Made by a program: the position numbers and the translations under genes. Below are positions 33,201 to 45,200 of a DNA stretch of 64,000 bases, in pieces. The notes beneath the pieces were generated by a model. That model saw only the letters and a list, made by a program, of their open reading frames with translations. It was not told the origin of the DNA and ran no database searches. The stretch comes from Patiria miniata (Eukaryota; Echinodermata; Asteroidea; Valvatida; Asterinidae), in assembly GCF_015706575.1 (NCBI RefSeq), contig NW_024037076.1, positions 19,906,898 through 19,970,897 of the forward strand, given 5' to 3'. The first letter of the stretch is position 1. Every line of letters begins with the position of its first letter.

Positions 33201-36200
33201 CAGTTTCGAAAAGTACTTTCTTCCCGAAGACTAACATCGTTGAAAGCACGTTCATATCTTTGACCATTTTTAAATTACAAGGCACTTCCGGGTTCGACCG
33301 GAAGTAAGGGTCGTATGATTTGACACCCATGAAGTAAATTGAAGACCCAGTATTATTCTATTGACTGCCGCTAAAAACAAGCTCCGGTCTCTCACGGTTG
33401 ATTTTATATCGATTTGTAATGATTAAAAAATAGAAACACTAAATTGCTTGTAATTTGATACCTGATGACGTCATCATGACGTCAGGACAATATGTACTAC
33501 TTGGGATCAGGGTCGATATGTGTTCGAAGTTACAAGTTTATATCTTGAACGGTTTAGGAGTAAACCCGCGGAGAAGTATTGTCCGGAAAAAAAAAGAAAG
33601 AAAGAAAGAAAGATTAATCGGAACAATTCTAGACAGTGGTCGGGTTGTGCCCGACCACTCAAAAAGTTAAGTGCGGTGTTGAGGAGACGATGGAAAATAT
33701 GCGTGGAGGAGTGCCCTCTTCAGCAGTTCCAAGGCGGCTTCTCAGCACTTCACCTCGCAGACGACCGGGCGGTCATGTGGCTTGCCAGACAACCACTGAC
33801 AAATAACATTCGGGCAACAGCATTCGAGGAGAGAGAGAGAGTGACATTTGCAAAGTTTGGGTTGAAGTTTAACGAAAGAAGTGAAAGTTTTGAAGTTTTC
33901 AGTTTTTATTGACCACCGGTAACCGAGTGCACTGCAATTTACAGCAGGGAGCAAGGAGTATGAGGATTTGTGTTGATATTCGATGTGACTAAAGCCCTAG
34001 TACAGCCAGCTGGCACCACAATGTACTATTTTTTTTGGGGGGGGGGGGGCATCTACAACCCTCTGAATAAAAAGGCTTTTATATTTGGTTGCTTTTGTGA
34101 ACCAACAGATCTTCCCTCTGGGACAAACTGGTTCCTGGTCCCAACATTGAACATTATATCAATTCTGATAGGGGGCGGGGAGCAACTATAGAATGCAGGG
34201 CCACGCTGGAAAAGGTTTTTTTTGTAGTTGGATGCGAAGTGAGGAGTGGGGTCTTCGAGTAGAATGGCACTCTTTTGTCTTAGTTTTGAGAATGAAGCAA
34301 CTTTGATATATGAGACTTCTCCTATGCGTATGCGGGTCGGGTGTACGGTATGAACGTATATGTAGCAAAAAATAGAGGGTGCTATAGAGAGTGCATTTTT
34401 GACAAGTAGAAGTACGTAGTATATATACCGAGTGAGACGGCTTGGGATGTCTTGGATGCGTGGATGCGGGGTGGATGAGCATGAAGTCATCAATAGAGGG
34501 CGCTTTATTTACCCCAGGACCCTCTACTGTATTTACCCTATAGGACCCACTACTTTATTTCCCTATCTAAAACCAACCCCAACCTACCCACTCATTCCGT
34601 CTTGGATGCGTGGATGCGCGGATGCGGGGTGGGCATGAAGTAAATTTTAATCAATAGAGGGCACTATAGTAAACCGACTGCGCATCCACGCAGCCATGGA
34701 TGCGCGGATATAGAATGGAGTGGCCCTGTATTCTATAGTTGTGCCGGGGGCGGGAACCAGTCTACGCTGGGAAAACTGAATCAATATCGAGCCGCAAATA
34801 ACGCAAAAGTTGTGGAATATGACCGACTTTTGTTTGCTTAATGTCTCATTAAAAAGTGAGTAACATTGTACATTGCTAGAAAAAAAATGCATTCAAATTT
34901 TTAGTGAATCAGTATATCTTTAACGAACTGTCATTACATTTGAAGCCCTGTTTTCCTTACCTACTGTTCTTCCTTGAAGACAGGACACATAGCAATCACT
35001 CCAGGTATTCCACTGTGTGTGCTGACATTCACTGGGGCAAGGGATGTTGCACGGCTGCTCTCTCTACACAGAGAAAAACAAAAACAGGAACACAATGAGA
35101 ACCATACAAGTTTGAGTGGTACAGCAGCAGAGCTTTAGGCGAGACCGACGGTCAAGATCTCGGTCTCCGGTCAGGGTGGACTTGACTACAGCCCTGTAAA
35201 GCAGTCTTTCATCGCAGTGATTTCAGCAGGAATGCTCGATACAATTTTACATACAATTTGAGACACAGGATGTATGTCATGGAAGAATGTTCGATATGAC
35301 AGTGTTCATTATAGTTGTGTCCTGCTATTAATTTTTTCACAGCCTATTTCTTGTCACTGTTAAGCAAATACTTTTCTGCTAAGCCTCCACCCGTTTGATG
35401 GAGACTATAAGTAATAAAGACATATAGGATCATTTGATATTTATAAATTTTGTTTCCTGTCAAATGTAATAACACCACACAAAATCCAAAGAAGATGTCA
35501 AAACCTAACTTGTTGAAGTTTCAGCTCAGTTTGAAAACAGTTGAAAAACCATGAACAACCTTTTTTTTTATCGCGAAAGGTGATTTTGTCCACAGCATCC
35601 TTTATTTCCAAACTGTCAATTGATCATTGGAAATCACCTGCATTTCTTGAATTCTTCAGCAAGCTGAATAGAATAATTACGCTAGTTACTTTTTTTTATA
35701 GCTGCAAATGATGGACTGTAGCTTTAAGCCATTACTAGCAGGTTGTCGTAAAAGTTGGTACCTTGATCCTGACTTAACTTTTTCTTTAAAATGGGGCTTG
35801 CGGCCACTGCTGAATTTAATTGAGTGTGATGGGGAGTAATAAATAACCGTCTGATATTTTCTAGACAAACCCCCGGTGTATGGGGGTTTTGTATAGACAT
35901 TTCTAGATACCAACCTTATTTTTATCCATACTGCCCTCAGATGGAAGCCCAAAAACCAGGGAGTAGATCCTCGGCTATTTTTTTTCACAATTCCACCATT
36001 TTTAAAGTTAAACGGTCCCTTTTTCAATAAAAGTTGTGGGGTCATTTTTCATGCTAATGACTAAATTCCCACTGTGAACAATCAAATGCGACTTAATTGT
36101 GTCCTCTGTTGTTCAAATCGCACCAGTCGGATATTGCTGTTATAATCGCTGTTATAATGACGTTATCGGCACTCCAGGCTTTGTGGGTCGGGCCGAACAA

Positions 36201-39200
36201 GTTTTATTCTTGATTTACAATGAGTACACCACCCACAAAACTCAACAAAAGCATACATTGGAACCCTTCCAGCTTTTATATTAAAATTTGGGCAGAATTT
36301 TTGGTTATTCGGGAACACAAAAAACACCCCCCCCCGAAAAAAATTTGGTTCTGCCTGCATTGTCCAGCATTACCAGCACGTTGTCGTAAAAGTTGGTACC
36401 TTGAACAAAGCCACCAACGCAACAGAAAAGCTGTGGAAAAAAGCTCAAACCTATTTATATAAACCAATGTATAGAATGGTCTACAAAGTCACCAACATAA
36501 CAGAAAAGCAGGGGAAAAAGGTGAAACAAATCAAGTTTTTTTGGGGGGAACCCCAAATTTACAGAATGGTTTCCTTGAGCTACATACCTCTTAGTTTAAA
36601 AGGAAATACCAGGCAATTATTGCTAATACAAGGAAATACACGCAATAATTTCTAATCTTGTAACAAAGCCACCAATGTAACATAAAAACAGACAAAAAGT
36701 GTGAAACCAATCAAGGTTTTGTGTGACAATGAAGGCAATCTTACCTCTAGCCGTTCTCGTCCCAGTTCTGTGACATTGATGTTGCTCTGATAAATGCCAG
36801 TCTGGCACAGTTCCTCACTGACTAGGACACCGTCCTCCTGTTGGCATGTGACGTTACGCTGTCGCCATCCAATGCCACAGTCACCACCCTGCGACCAATC
36901 AAAACAAACCCCACAACATGAACAAACACAAATGGTATTCAATGCTTGTGTCTGTCTCTTGAAATACAACTGAGCATTTCCGGCAATATGTCTGGGACCG
37001 AGCTTTTAACCACTACTTTTATTTTTGCCTAAAATTTCAATTTTCGCAAAAGGCAAGACCTTCCGGCCAATTCTGATATACAGCCAAATACCACAAATAC
37101 GGATTCGCAAGAGTACAATATTTCTTGCCGAAACCTAATATGTTTCAATATTTTGCGGTTTGCACTGGAGCATGAATTGTATACAACAATAGGCCGTGCA
37201 CAACAGCCAATTCAAGAAATATGGTCCGCCGCCATACACTTCACAGACATCATGTGTGTGTACAAAAGGCACAAGGGATTAGCATTTTAGATATCTTCTG
37301 GAGGCCAGTTAAGGCAATCTTGACATCTTCACACGTCAGCTGTGCCTGTGTATAAAAACAGCCAGTGTGTGTTATCACGTCCTCCGATGGTTAAGACTCA
37401 GTGAATAAATCTGAAAATTATTTTTTTAATTTTGTATACATCTGTCATCTAGTAAATGGTCAAGGAGATTACAGACTAGGAGTTTTGGATCATTTCTCTG
37501 AATCGTTAATTAGATATCATGGTTAATTGGCTCTGTCACAGACTTCCTTTCGTAATGCTGGAATTGCCTATTTGCACAATTTTTAGCATCGCATGATTTC
37601 ATGCATGGAATCAAATAATCTAATATTAAAATTGCAGTCCATGTTCTCATCAAAAACTTAGACTTTTTCCTTTTCATAAATTTACAACTTGTATGCTTGA
37701 TTCCAACCAAAAATCCTCCTTTTCCCTCTTTTATTGACCGCTGCTACCCTCCGCAAAAGAACTTTTTGTTTTGGGCACAAACAGATCCGCTTTGTGGGCA
37801 GACTGGCTCCCTGGTCCATATACATTATCAATACTAATTGTGGAGTGGGAACCAGCCTTTCCCACGAGACCAGATTTATTGTCTGGCAGCCAATAATTCA
37901 CAATTGTAAAGTAATAATTCAATAAATAAACATTTTTTCAGGCGATGTCTGATCCAAAAGTGAATAACTTTCGTTTTGCCAGAAAAATAGCAATGAAGAG
38001 AAGAAATCTCTTTTTCGGAATGAAACTCCAAAATAGGACAGGAATGCATCTTTAATGATGCAAGTGATAAATAAACCTGTGACGTTTTTTGGTTAACCAC
38101 AGAAGTTTGTCAATTTAGATTTCAATGATCAGTTTCAAAGTGCCATCACATTTCCCAGTTGAACAAACACTAGTTCTAAATTTGAGTACATCACTAAGGA
38201 CTGTAAAATATGGTGCAGTATAAGGAAGCTAGTTTAAAGGCAAAACACAACATTTGCAAACATGAATAAAGCAAAACTACCAAAATTATTGTGAAATACC
38301 TTAATTTAGTGTATAATAAGAGTGAACAATAGTCTCAAACATGTTGTGAAATCACGGCACCTAGTGTTCTGTCATTTTCAAGTAAAGTGGAAGTTTTGTA
38401 GCAATTTCCAATGACGGTCGGCCAACCATCGTTGGAAAAACTGAGTTTTTTTTTTTTAAAATACTGTCCCCAATTTACCCAATTTAGTTTGTCTACATTT
38501 TGTAAGCAATTGGTTACATACAGCTAGTCTGGCTCCCTGACCTAACAATTCCCTAACGTTGATAAATTGCTTTGTTTCATCTAAAATAGGATCAGGGAAG
38601 CAGACTACAAGAGCAACATTTTGTTCTTGGTTTTTTCATCATTCCTGAACACTAAATTTTAAACAGGTCAGTGTAACAATATTTGTTATAAAATACCAAC
38701 CCTAAATCCATCCATTTCTGAAAATTACAGCAAAAGCAAATGTTGTATAAGGAACATATTCTAACAAACACACATACGTGTGCCAACTTCTGGCTTGAAT
38801 AAGGAAAAGGAAGCATAGGCTATAGCCCATCATGTGTAAATAAAACAACATAAAAATCAGGAAGAGGGATTTAGAAAAACAATCCCAAACAAAGCAACAG
38901 TTAAAGCACAAATCATGCTAGCTTTCGTTTCATAGATTGTAATCTTATTTATTAACCTTCAATTTCAATAACATTGATTTATCAATACACAGGGATCAAG
39001 TACGAAATGCACACAAACTGCAGACCTTGTACCCGGAAACTGAGATATAAAAAAATAAGCTCCAAGCACATATGACCATAACATACACCATCTATTATTA
39101 ACGTACATAAATATGGGGAAAACCACACTACTGGATTCATTCATTCATTCCTATACAGTTAAGTCAGCCAACCAAGACAATAACGAGGAGAGGTACAAAA

Positions 39201-42200
39201 GAAACACAACTCAACCTTCTGATCCAAATTGAGCAAAGTCAGGGAAGTTGGTTAAAAAAAAAATCACTGCATATCCAATATTGTTGTGTATCCGCGGACA
39301 TTTGTGAGGATTTTACACTGACTGGATCATGCCTCTTGAATGGGGATAATGGCAATATACCGGTACTACACAATTCCGAATGCTGTGTTGCTCCGCCTTG
39401 ACTTGTGTTGAAACTTGGACGTACTTTTGAACAACCGTGAATCTGGCTACAAACAGAACCGGCCGAGGACATAGAGCAGTTGACCACTGGAGTGTGCCCA
39501 GTTATGTGGCAACACTGACAACAAAGCAATGCGGCAAATTGCATTATGTAGAATGTATGTGAACTCAACTGCCTAATAGATGGAAATGCATTGATCTCCT
39601 AACCTGTATCTAATGTACGCAAGTGTCTTTAGTGTTAGAGACTTACTATCCTGGCAATTCTGGGTACTAGCTAGATCCCTTCATACACGGGAGCCCGTGG
39701 AGGAAACTGCATCAATTGTGAGTGTGGTAACTTGTCTGTGAATTCTACAACATTGTCAAGAGACATGGAGTCTCCAATAATTAACCGCCGTCTCAGACGG
39801 AGCAACAGTCTGACGGAGTCGGTGAATCCTGAGGGGCGACTCTCGTCGCCCGTGTTTTACATGCGCAACAGCCGAAAGAAACGCAACAAGGACAGCAACG
39901 AACAGAGAGAAACAGAAGAGGCTCCTGAGGAATCTACATCTCCAGTGGAAACACTGAAATTTGATGATGACTGTGTGGTTAATTTGCAACGTCCAATCCG
40001 CAATTCACAAAGAAAGCGAATGGTCTCCTCGCCCGATTATCAATCGGACTTGCATCAACATGCAGCTTCTTTTCTAGGCCCCGACAATCAGCCTTCTTCC
40101 CTTCCCTCTCAGCAGCATCCTGACGGACAGACTCATGATTCCGAACCAATGACCAAAGAAAGTGATAGGAAAAATGAAAGTAAATACGTAACGATGTTTC
40201 CAAGGAAGCTCGGAGATCTGGAAGGAGCACGTGGCTGGAGCAATGTAAGTTCCTCCTGGAAACCAAACTAAGGATGCTTCATTGAAAAAATTGAGCTCTC
40301 TATTATAAATAACATTATCAGTCGACATTGATAACCCAAGTAACTTGTTTTTGATTTGACAAGTGGGTAGAGATTCAGGAATGGTAAAGCGAGTTTGCAT
40401 TTTCCCCCCTTAAAACAGGGTTGATGTTCCCATAAAGTGTTTTCTTAGTTTGGTGGTGAGAAATGGGGTTAAAAGACAATGAGCTTTTTATATTTGTAGG
40501 AGGACAGGGGATAATAATGATACATTTAAAGGGCCCATGCAATGTCATTTTTTTAAAGCGATTCTTAACTCTTTCAGTGCCCGCGACATTTCAAAAGGTA
40601 AAGTGCCAAACTTCAAGCTTTTTTTCTAATTATTCAAAATTCTGTAAAAAAAAAAGTCAATAAGTTGTAATCACCAAACTTGTTGTATCTTGCTCTCTGG
40701 TATATTCTTGTTACCTTCAAAAGTCAATAGTAGTCACGCACCTAGTGATATACCCTGAAACACTCTCCTGAACACAGGGGAATTCCGCACTTTTTGTAGA
40801 ATATACGTGTGTTGCGTCTGATACTCCTCCTCATACAAACTCTGTTCATTAGCATCAATATCGTCATGATTGTCACTACTGACACTAACGTAAGCACCAT
40901 CATTATCATTTGTATCGGTATCCCCATTTTCGTCTTCTGACTCACCATCCTGTTCTGAAATATCCATAGATGATTCTGAATCAGAAAAGTATTCCCTTTC
41001 GCTGTCCGAATCGGCAAAAATTTCATTGATTTCCTCTGGAGATAACATGCGAGCTCGTTTTCTGGGCGCCGCCATTTTGTTAAGTTGAAACTCAGAGACG
41101 GGCTGTCAGTGTTACGCCCTCTCGCAAGAACTCGAATAAAAAAATAAATACAGGTCGTACATGCATGAAAATGGTACCATTAGAAAGAGCAAGAGCGCCC
41201 CCTTTTGATAACATGTACTCTACCTCGTACATGTACGAGGTTTGGTGATTTTAATCACGAGCATTACCTCGTACATGTACGAGGTTGGCGCTTTTGTACT
41301 AACAAATATACCTCGTACATGTACGAGTTTGGCACTGAAAGAGTTACCAAGATGGTTCTCGAACCATGTGTCTCGCCTGCTTTTGCGATTATCTGTAAAG
41401 AGTGACCTTTGACCTTGGTGCTTGACCTTTGACATCATTATCATTTGAACTTGCCCATGTTGCATCTATGACCCAACTTTGGTTCCAATGGGACTTCAAC
41501 TTTTGAAATGAGACCAATTTTACGAAACTTTAACCAAAATACCACATACATGTTGTACATACTGTACATACATACATACATACATACGAAAGACAAAGTG
41601 ATTGCATAGTCTCTTTCCTGAACAAAGTTCAGGGGAGACCAAAAATGCACCTTTGTGTCCCATTTAACCTTATTTGCAATTTTCGCTTTGAAATTTTCAA
41701 GGGTATTTTGGTTCCTTTTGGTTTTTTTTATGCGAGTGCAAATTTCCATATTCATGAGCAAAAGTGTGATGTCATTTCAGGCAGAAACCTCAATGTTACA
41801 GCTATTTCAGCACCAGAAGTCGGCCAGAGTCTTGGATATTTTGTAATTTTCTTTTCTTAGGTGCCTTGTTGTGTCAGTACATGGCAGTAAGCCAATAAGC
41901 AAACTTTTCAAACAAACTTTTTCAATGAGCACATTTTTGGGTTCACCATTTGAACAGAAAACCCCTAAACCGAAAAGTGTCGTCCTGAAATGACTTGCAT
42001 CACATCAACAGCGCCCTCAGTTGTCCGGAAAAGCGTGGAAAATTATAGATGTTTTAAGGATTTTTTTAGTAAGGAGTACACTTTTCAATACAATTAAACA
42101 AAAAAGGGATGTCAAATAGTTTTTATCTATATATATAAGAGAGAGTTTAACTCGGCCTCCGAGACGATGTTTGCTCATGAAAGGATCCGAGACCGCGGGT

Positions 42201-45200
42201 TCCCGCGGCGCCAAAATCGCTCCACGTCTGTGGAAAAATGCGGAGGGTGTCTTCCGCCGGGTCGGACGCTTCGGGTCGTCCTGATTTTCCTGTACGGACC
42301 GGCGATCCGTTTCGTCGATTTTTCGTGACTGCGTTTTGCGCAGGAATTTGCCGTCGTGTGCGCTTTCACGTTGACTGCCTGGCCACCCCCTGTGCTGGCT
42401 TTTCTGTGAGTCTAGACTGTGCGAGGTCAGCGAGGTCAACGTAGGGGTTCCGTTTACGTGTTGTACTCGGCTGTTCTGCAAAAGCGTTCACCAAACGGTT
42501 GTATGGGGTGACCTTGGCAAAATATTGTTTGTCCATGGTGCGTGGCCACCAAGTGTCCCTATTCTTTCATATGCTTTGCTTGCCGCCCCTGCGCTGAGTG
42601 CAACGAATACTCAGAATGACTTCACATTAGTATGCCTTGCGCGGTCTGACCTACACATTAGTATGCCTTGCGCGATCTGACCAATCGAAAGTCTACACTG
42701 CGTAGTATTTCCGGGCTATGCGTAAAACCGTCGATGGCAACGCGTACTGCAGCCTGCTCCACACCCTGGAAACGAGGTTGAGTCTACGGTGCTCGCTATT
42801 TGAAGCACAAGCATGTGACGAGAGTGCTCTGTCGCTTCCATCGTGTGTACATGTTCATACAGCTCCATGCTTCCACCAAGGCTGAGCTTTGTGAGTTCGC
42901 TGCCCGCCACGTATAATTCAGTGTCGGGTTATAATTTCGGGGGCCTGTTTGGCATGCTTCAAATATCGCGATCTTAATCGCAGTCACAAAAACATCGACG
43001 AAAAAGTGTCCGACCCGGCGGAAGACACCTTCCACATTTTTCCACGGACGTGGAGCCATTTTGGCGCCGGTGGGAGACCGCGGTCTCACCGGATCCTTTC
43101 AGGACTGAGCAAACATTTCTCGGAGGCCGAGTAAAACTTGCTATAGATGGTTGAACCAACTTGAATAAAAGTTGAATCGACTTTTTCCTCGCAGACGGTT
43201 CTCGCAAATTGTAAGGAGTTCCAGTTTATGTTTGTTGAAGAGTCCAATACTGAAACTTAATTATGCCCTTCCTCCATGATTCAGACCGTTTGTAATTTTA
43301 TGGTAACACTCAACATTTTCATTTCAAATGACACCTTCACGTTTTATTGCATTGTGATTTATTGTCAAAACTGTACAATCAGCCTTCGCCTGTGTACTAC
43401 AGTAACCTCTCTACGTTTTCCAAATGCGACTGCCCCAAACTCATAACTTTAAAAGATGATCTTTTGCTCAAATTGGTTTTAGTGGTCAGAAATTGCCTCA
43501 GATCACACCACAGATATTTCTTTTCTATAACCATGATAACTGCATGTCTCCCCAACCATGCCCCAACTATATCCCCCATTTACATTTAACTCCCCACATT
43601 TTCATCCCCAACACTACGCCCTACCCGATCTATGATCGGGTAAATCAGCTTGTACATAATAAGAGGAGTAGAGAGTTGCACAAAATGTGTTCCCACGAAA
43701 AATCACATGAACCCTTTAAAGACTATGAATTCTGTAATATTATCTACTTTCAGGCATATGCTAACATTTCACCCGTTGATGATGAAACCAACGCTGCAAT
43801 GACTGCTGCTACTGTCCTACGAGACATAGCACTTAACCATCTGACTTGCAATTTGTGCAACCAGCGGTACAGAGCACCTAAAACACTCAGCTGCCTGCAC
43901 AGCTTCTGCACAACCTGTCTGCGAAGTAGGCTGGATAAGTGCCCAGGTCCTTGGAGAAGAGAGATTATTTGTCCCATCTGTGAAGAAGTCACTGAGCTGT
44001 CGCAGGTGAATGAGCTTACAGGAGTCAGAGATAGTACCCAGGTCCAGGCTCTACTAGAGGATGTGGAAAAGCTGGAGGAATGTCTGACTGGTCATAAGAT
44101 GAAGGCCTCTGTGGATGAGGTCACGACAATTCAACAAGTCACTACCGACTATCAGAAGTTGAGAGTTTATGACCGAGATCCCTCCAGTGATAATGGTGAT
44201 GGTCGGTCAGGTCGAACAACTCCCCAGGAAGCAGCAGTCTGTGATGCCAAGACATGCTCAAAACACCCACGCAAGGATCTCAAGCTCTTCTGCAAAACCT
44301 GCCAGGTGATGATTTGCAAGGACTGTACGTTATCCAACCACCATGCATCAAGCCACTCGTATGTGGATGCGACGTCGGCTGTTACCGTGTGCAGAAGACA
44401 CCTTGACACAATGCTACCCATGATCCAACAAGACTGCAAGGAATTCACACAGGCAGCCAGCTCAGCCAGGAATGCCTACTGCAGACTCCACATGAATATC
44501 CAAGCCAGCAAGAACAAGATTCTACAGGTGGAGGAACGGGAGGTTGCTAGAGTGAGAGCCCATGGTGAGCAGCTGCGAAAAGAGGCCATTGAATTGGGTA
44601 AACAGAATGCCAGGGAGATAGAAGCAATATACAAGAGCCACTGTGATCAAGCACAGAGAGCCAGTCACATAGAAGGTAGGATCAAGCATGCACTGACCAA
44701 GGCAACCAGCCTGGAGATTCTCAAAATGAAGCAAGATCTCTTTGAGCACATCACGACTGTCAAGAAGGTGATCACCCAATCCCACAATCTGTCTTTCCTG
44801 GACTTCAAAGGCCATCTGCCAAACCCTACAGCCGATATCAACCTCGGCACACTCCTGACAAAGGAAAAATGGAAGAAAATTATCGACTTTGGACGACAAC
44901 CCGGCAAGGGTTTTCGACAAGTTGGCTTTGTGGCCGTGTATTCTAATGGTGACGTAGCAGCTACTGACATGGAATCTTGGACGCTGACCGTGGTTAAATG
45001 TGGACATCATATTAGCCATATGAAGAGACTTAATGAGCTCAGTAAGAAAGCACTGATCAGACCTTATGCCATAGCAATCAACACCCATGACGAGCTGGTC
45101 GTTTTAGACAACTCCAGAGTCAAGGTGCTTGATAGACAAATGGGGTTTCTCTTACAAGTTCCGACCTCTTTCCCAGAGTATCCAGTCAGGAATTCCTTTG

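Larger units (their letters stand above)
40565..41347 (-). mobile_element. piggyBac-like element, internally deleted
   Basis: Left TTAA at 40565-40568, then CTCTTTCAGTGCC; right GGCACTGAAAGAG (41331-41343), then TTAC, a one-base decay of TTAA. 13-bp perfect terminal inverted repeats. Encodes the truncated transposase start at 40734-41075 and carries three spaced palindromes inside its right end. At 783 bp it lacks the catalytic DDD domain. Confidence 0.75.
40526..43719. mobile_element. Nested transposon cluster filling the TRIM intron
   Basis: Starts TTAAAGGGCCCATGCAATG and ends CACATGAACCCTTTAA, the two ends of the MITE family seen intact at 59638-60203. The body (41645-42135) and 3' end (43665-43719) of that MITE are present, split by a piggyBac-like element, a LINE-like tail and a long foldback element. 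Reading it as one interrupted copy is inference; two fragments are possible. Confidence 0.55.

Noticed and set aside
33520..33912. 130-codon + strand ORF
   Set aside because: Begins in the CRE-rich repeat and reads through the AAAG microsatellite (KKRKKERK); no domain.
35686..36045. 119-codon - strand ORF
   Set aside because: Its end (YQLLRQPASNG) recurs in a second ORF at 36276-36467 because both lie in the same dispersed repeat; no protein family.
43493..43753. 5' extension of the TRIM open frame before the exon 2 acceptor
   Set aside because: It overlaps the 3' end of a MITE shared with 60130-60203, has no domain, and is cut off by a good acceptor (CTACTTTCAG) that is in phase with exon 1.
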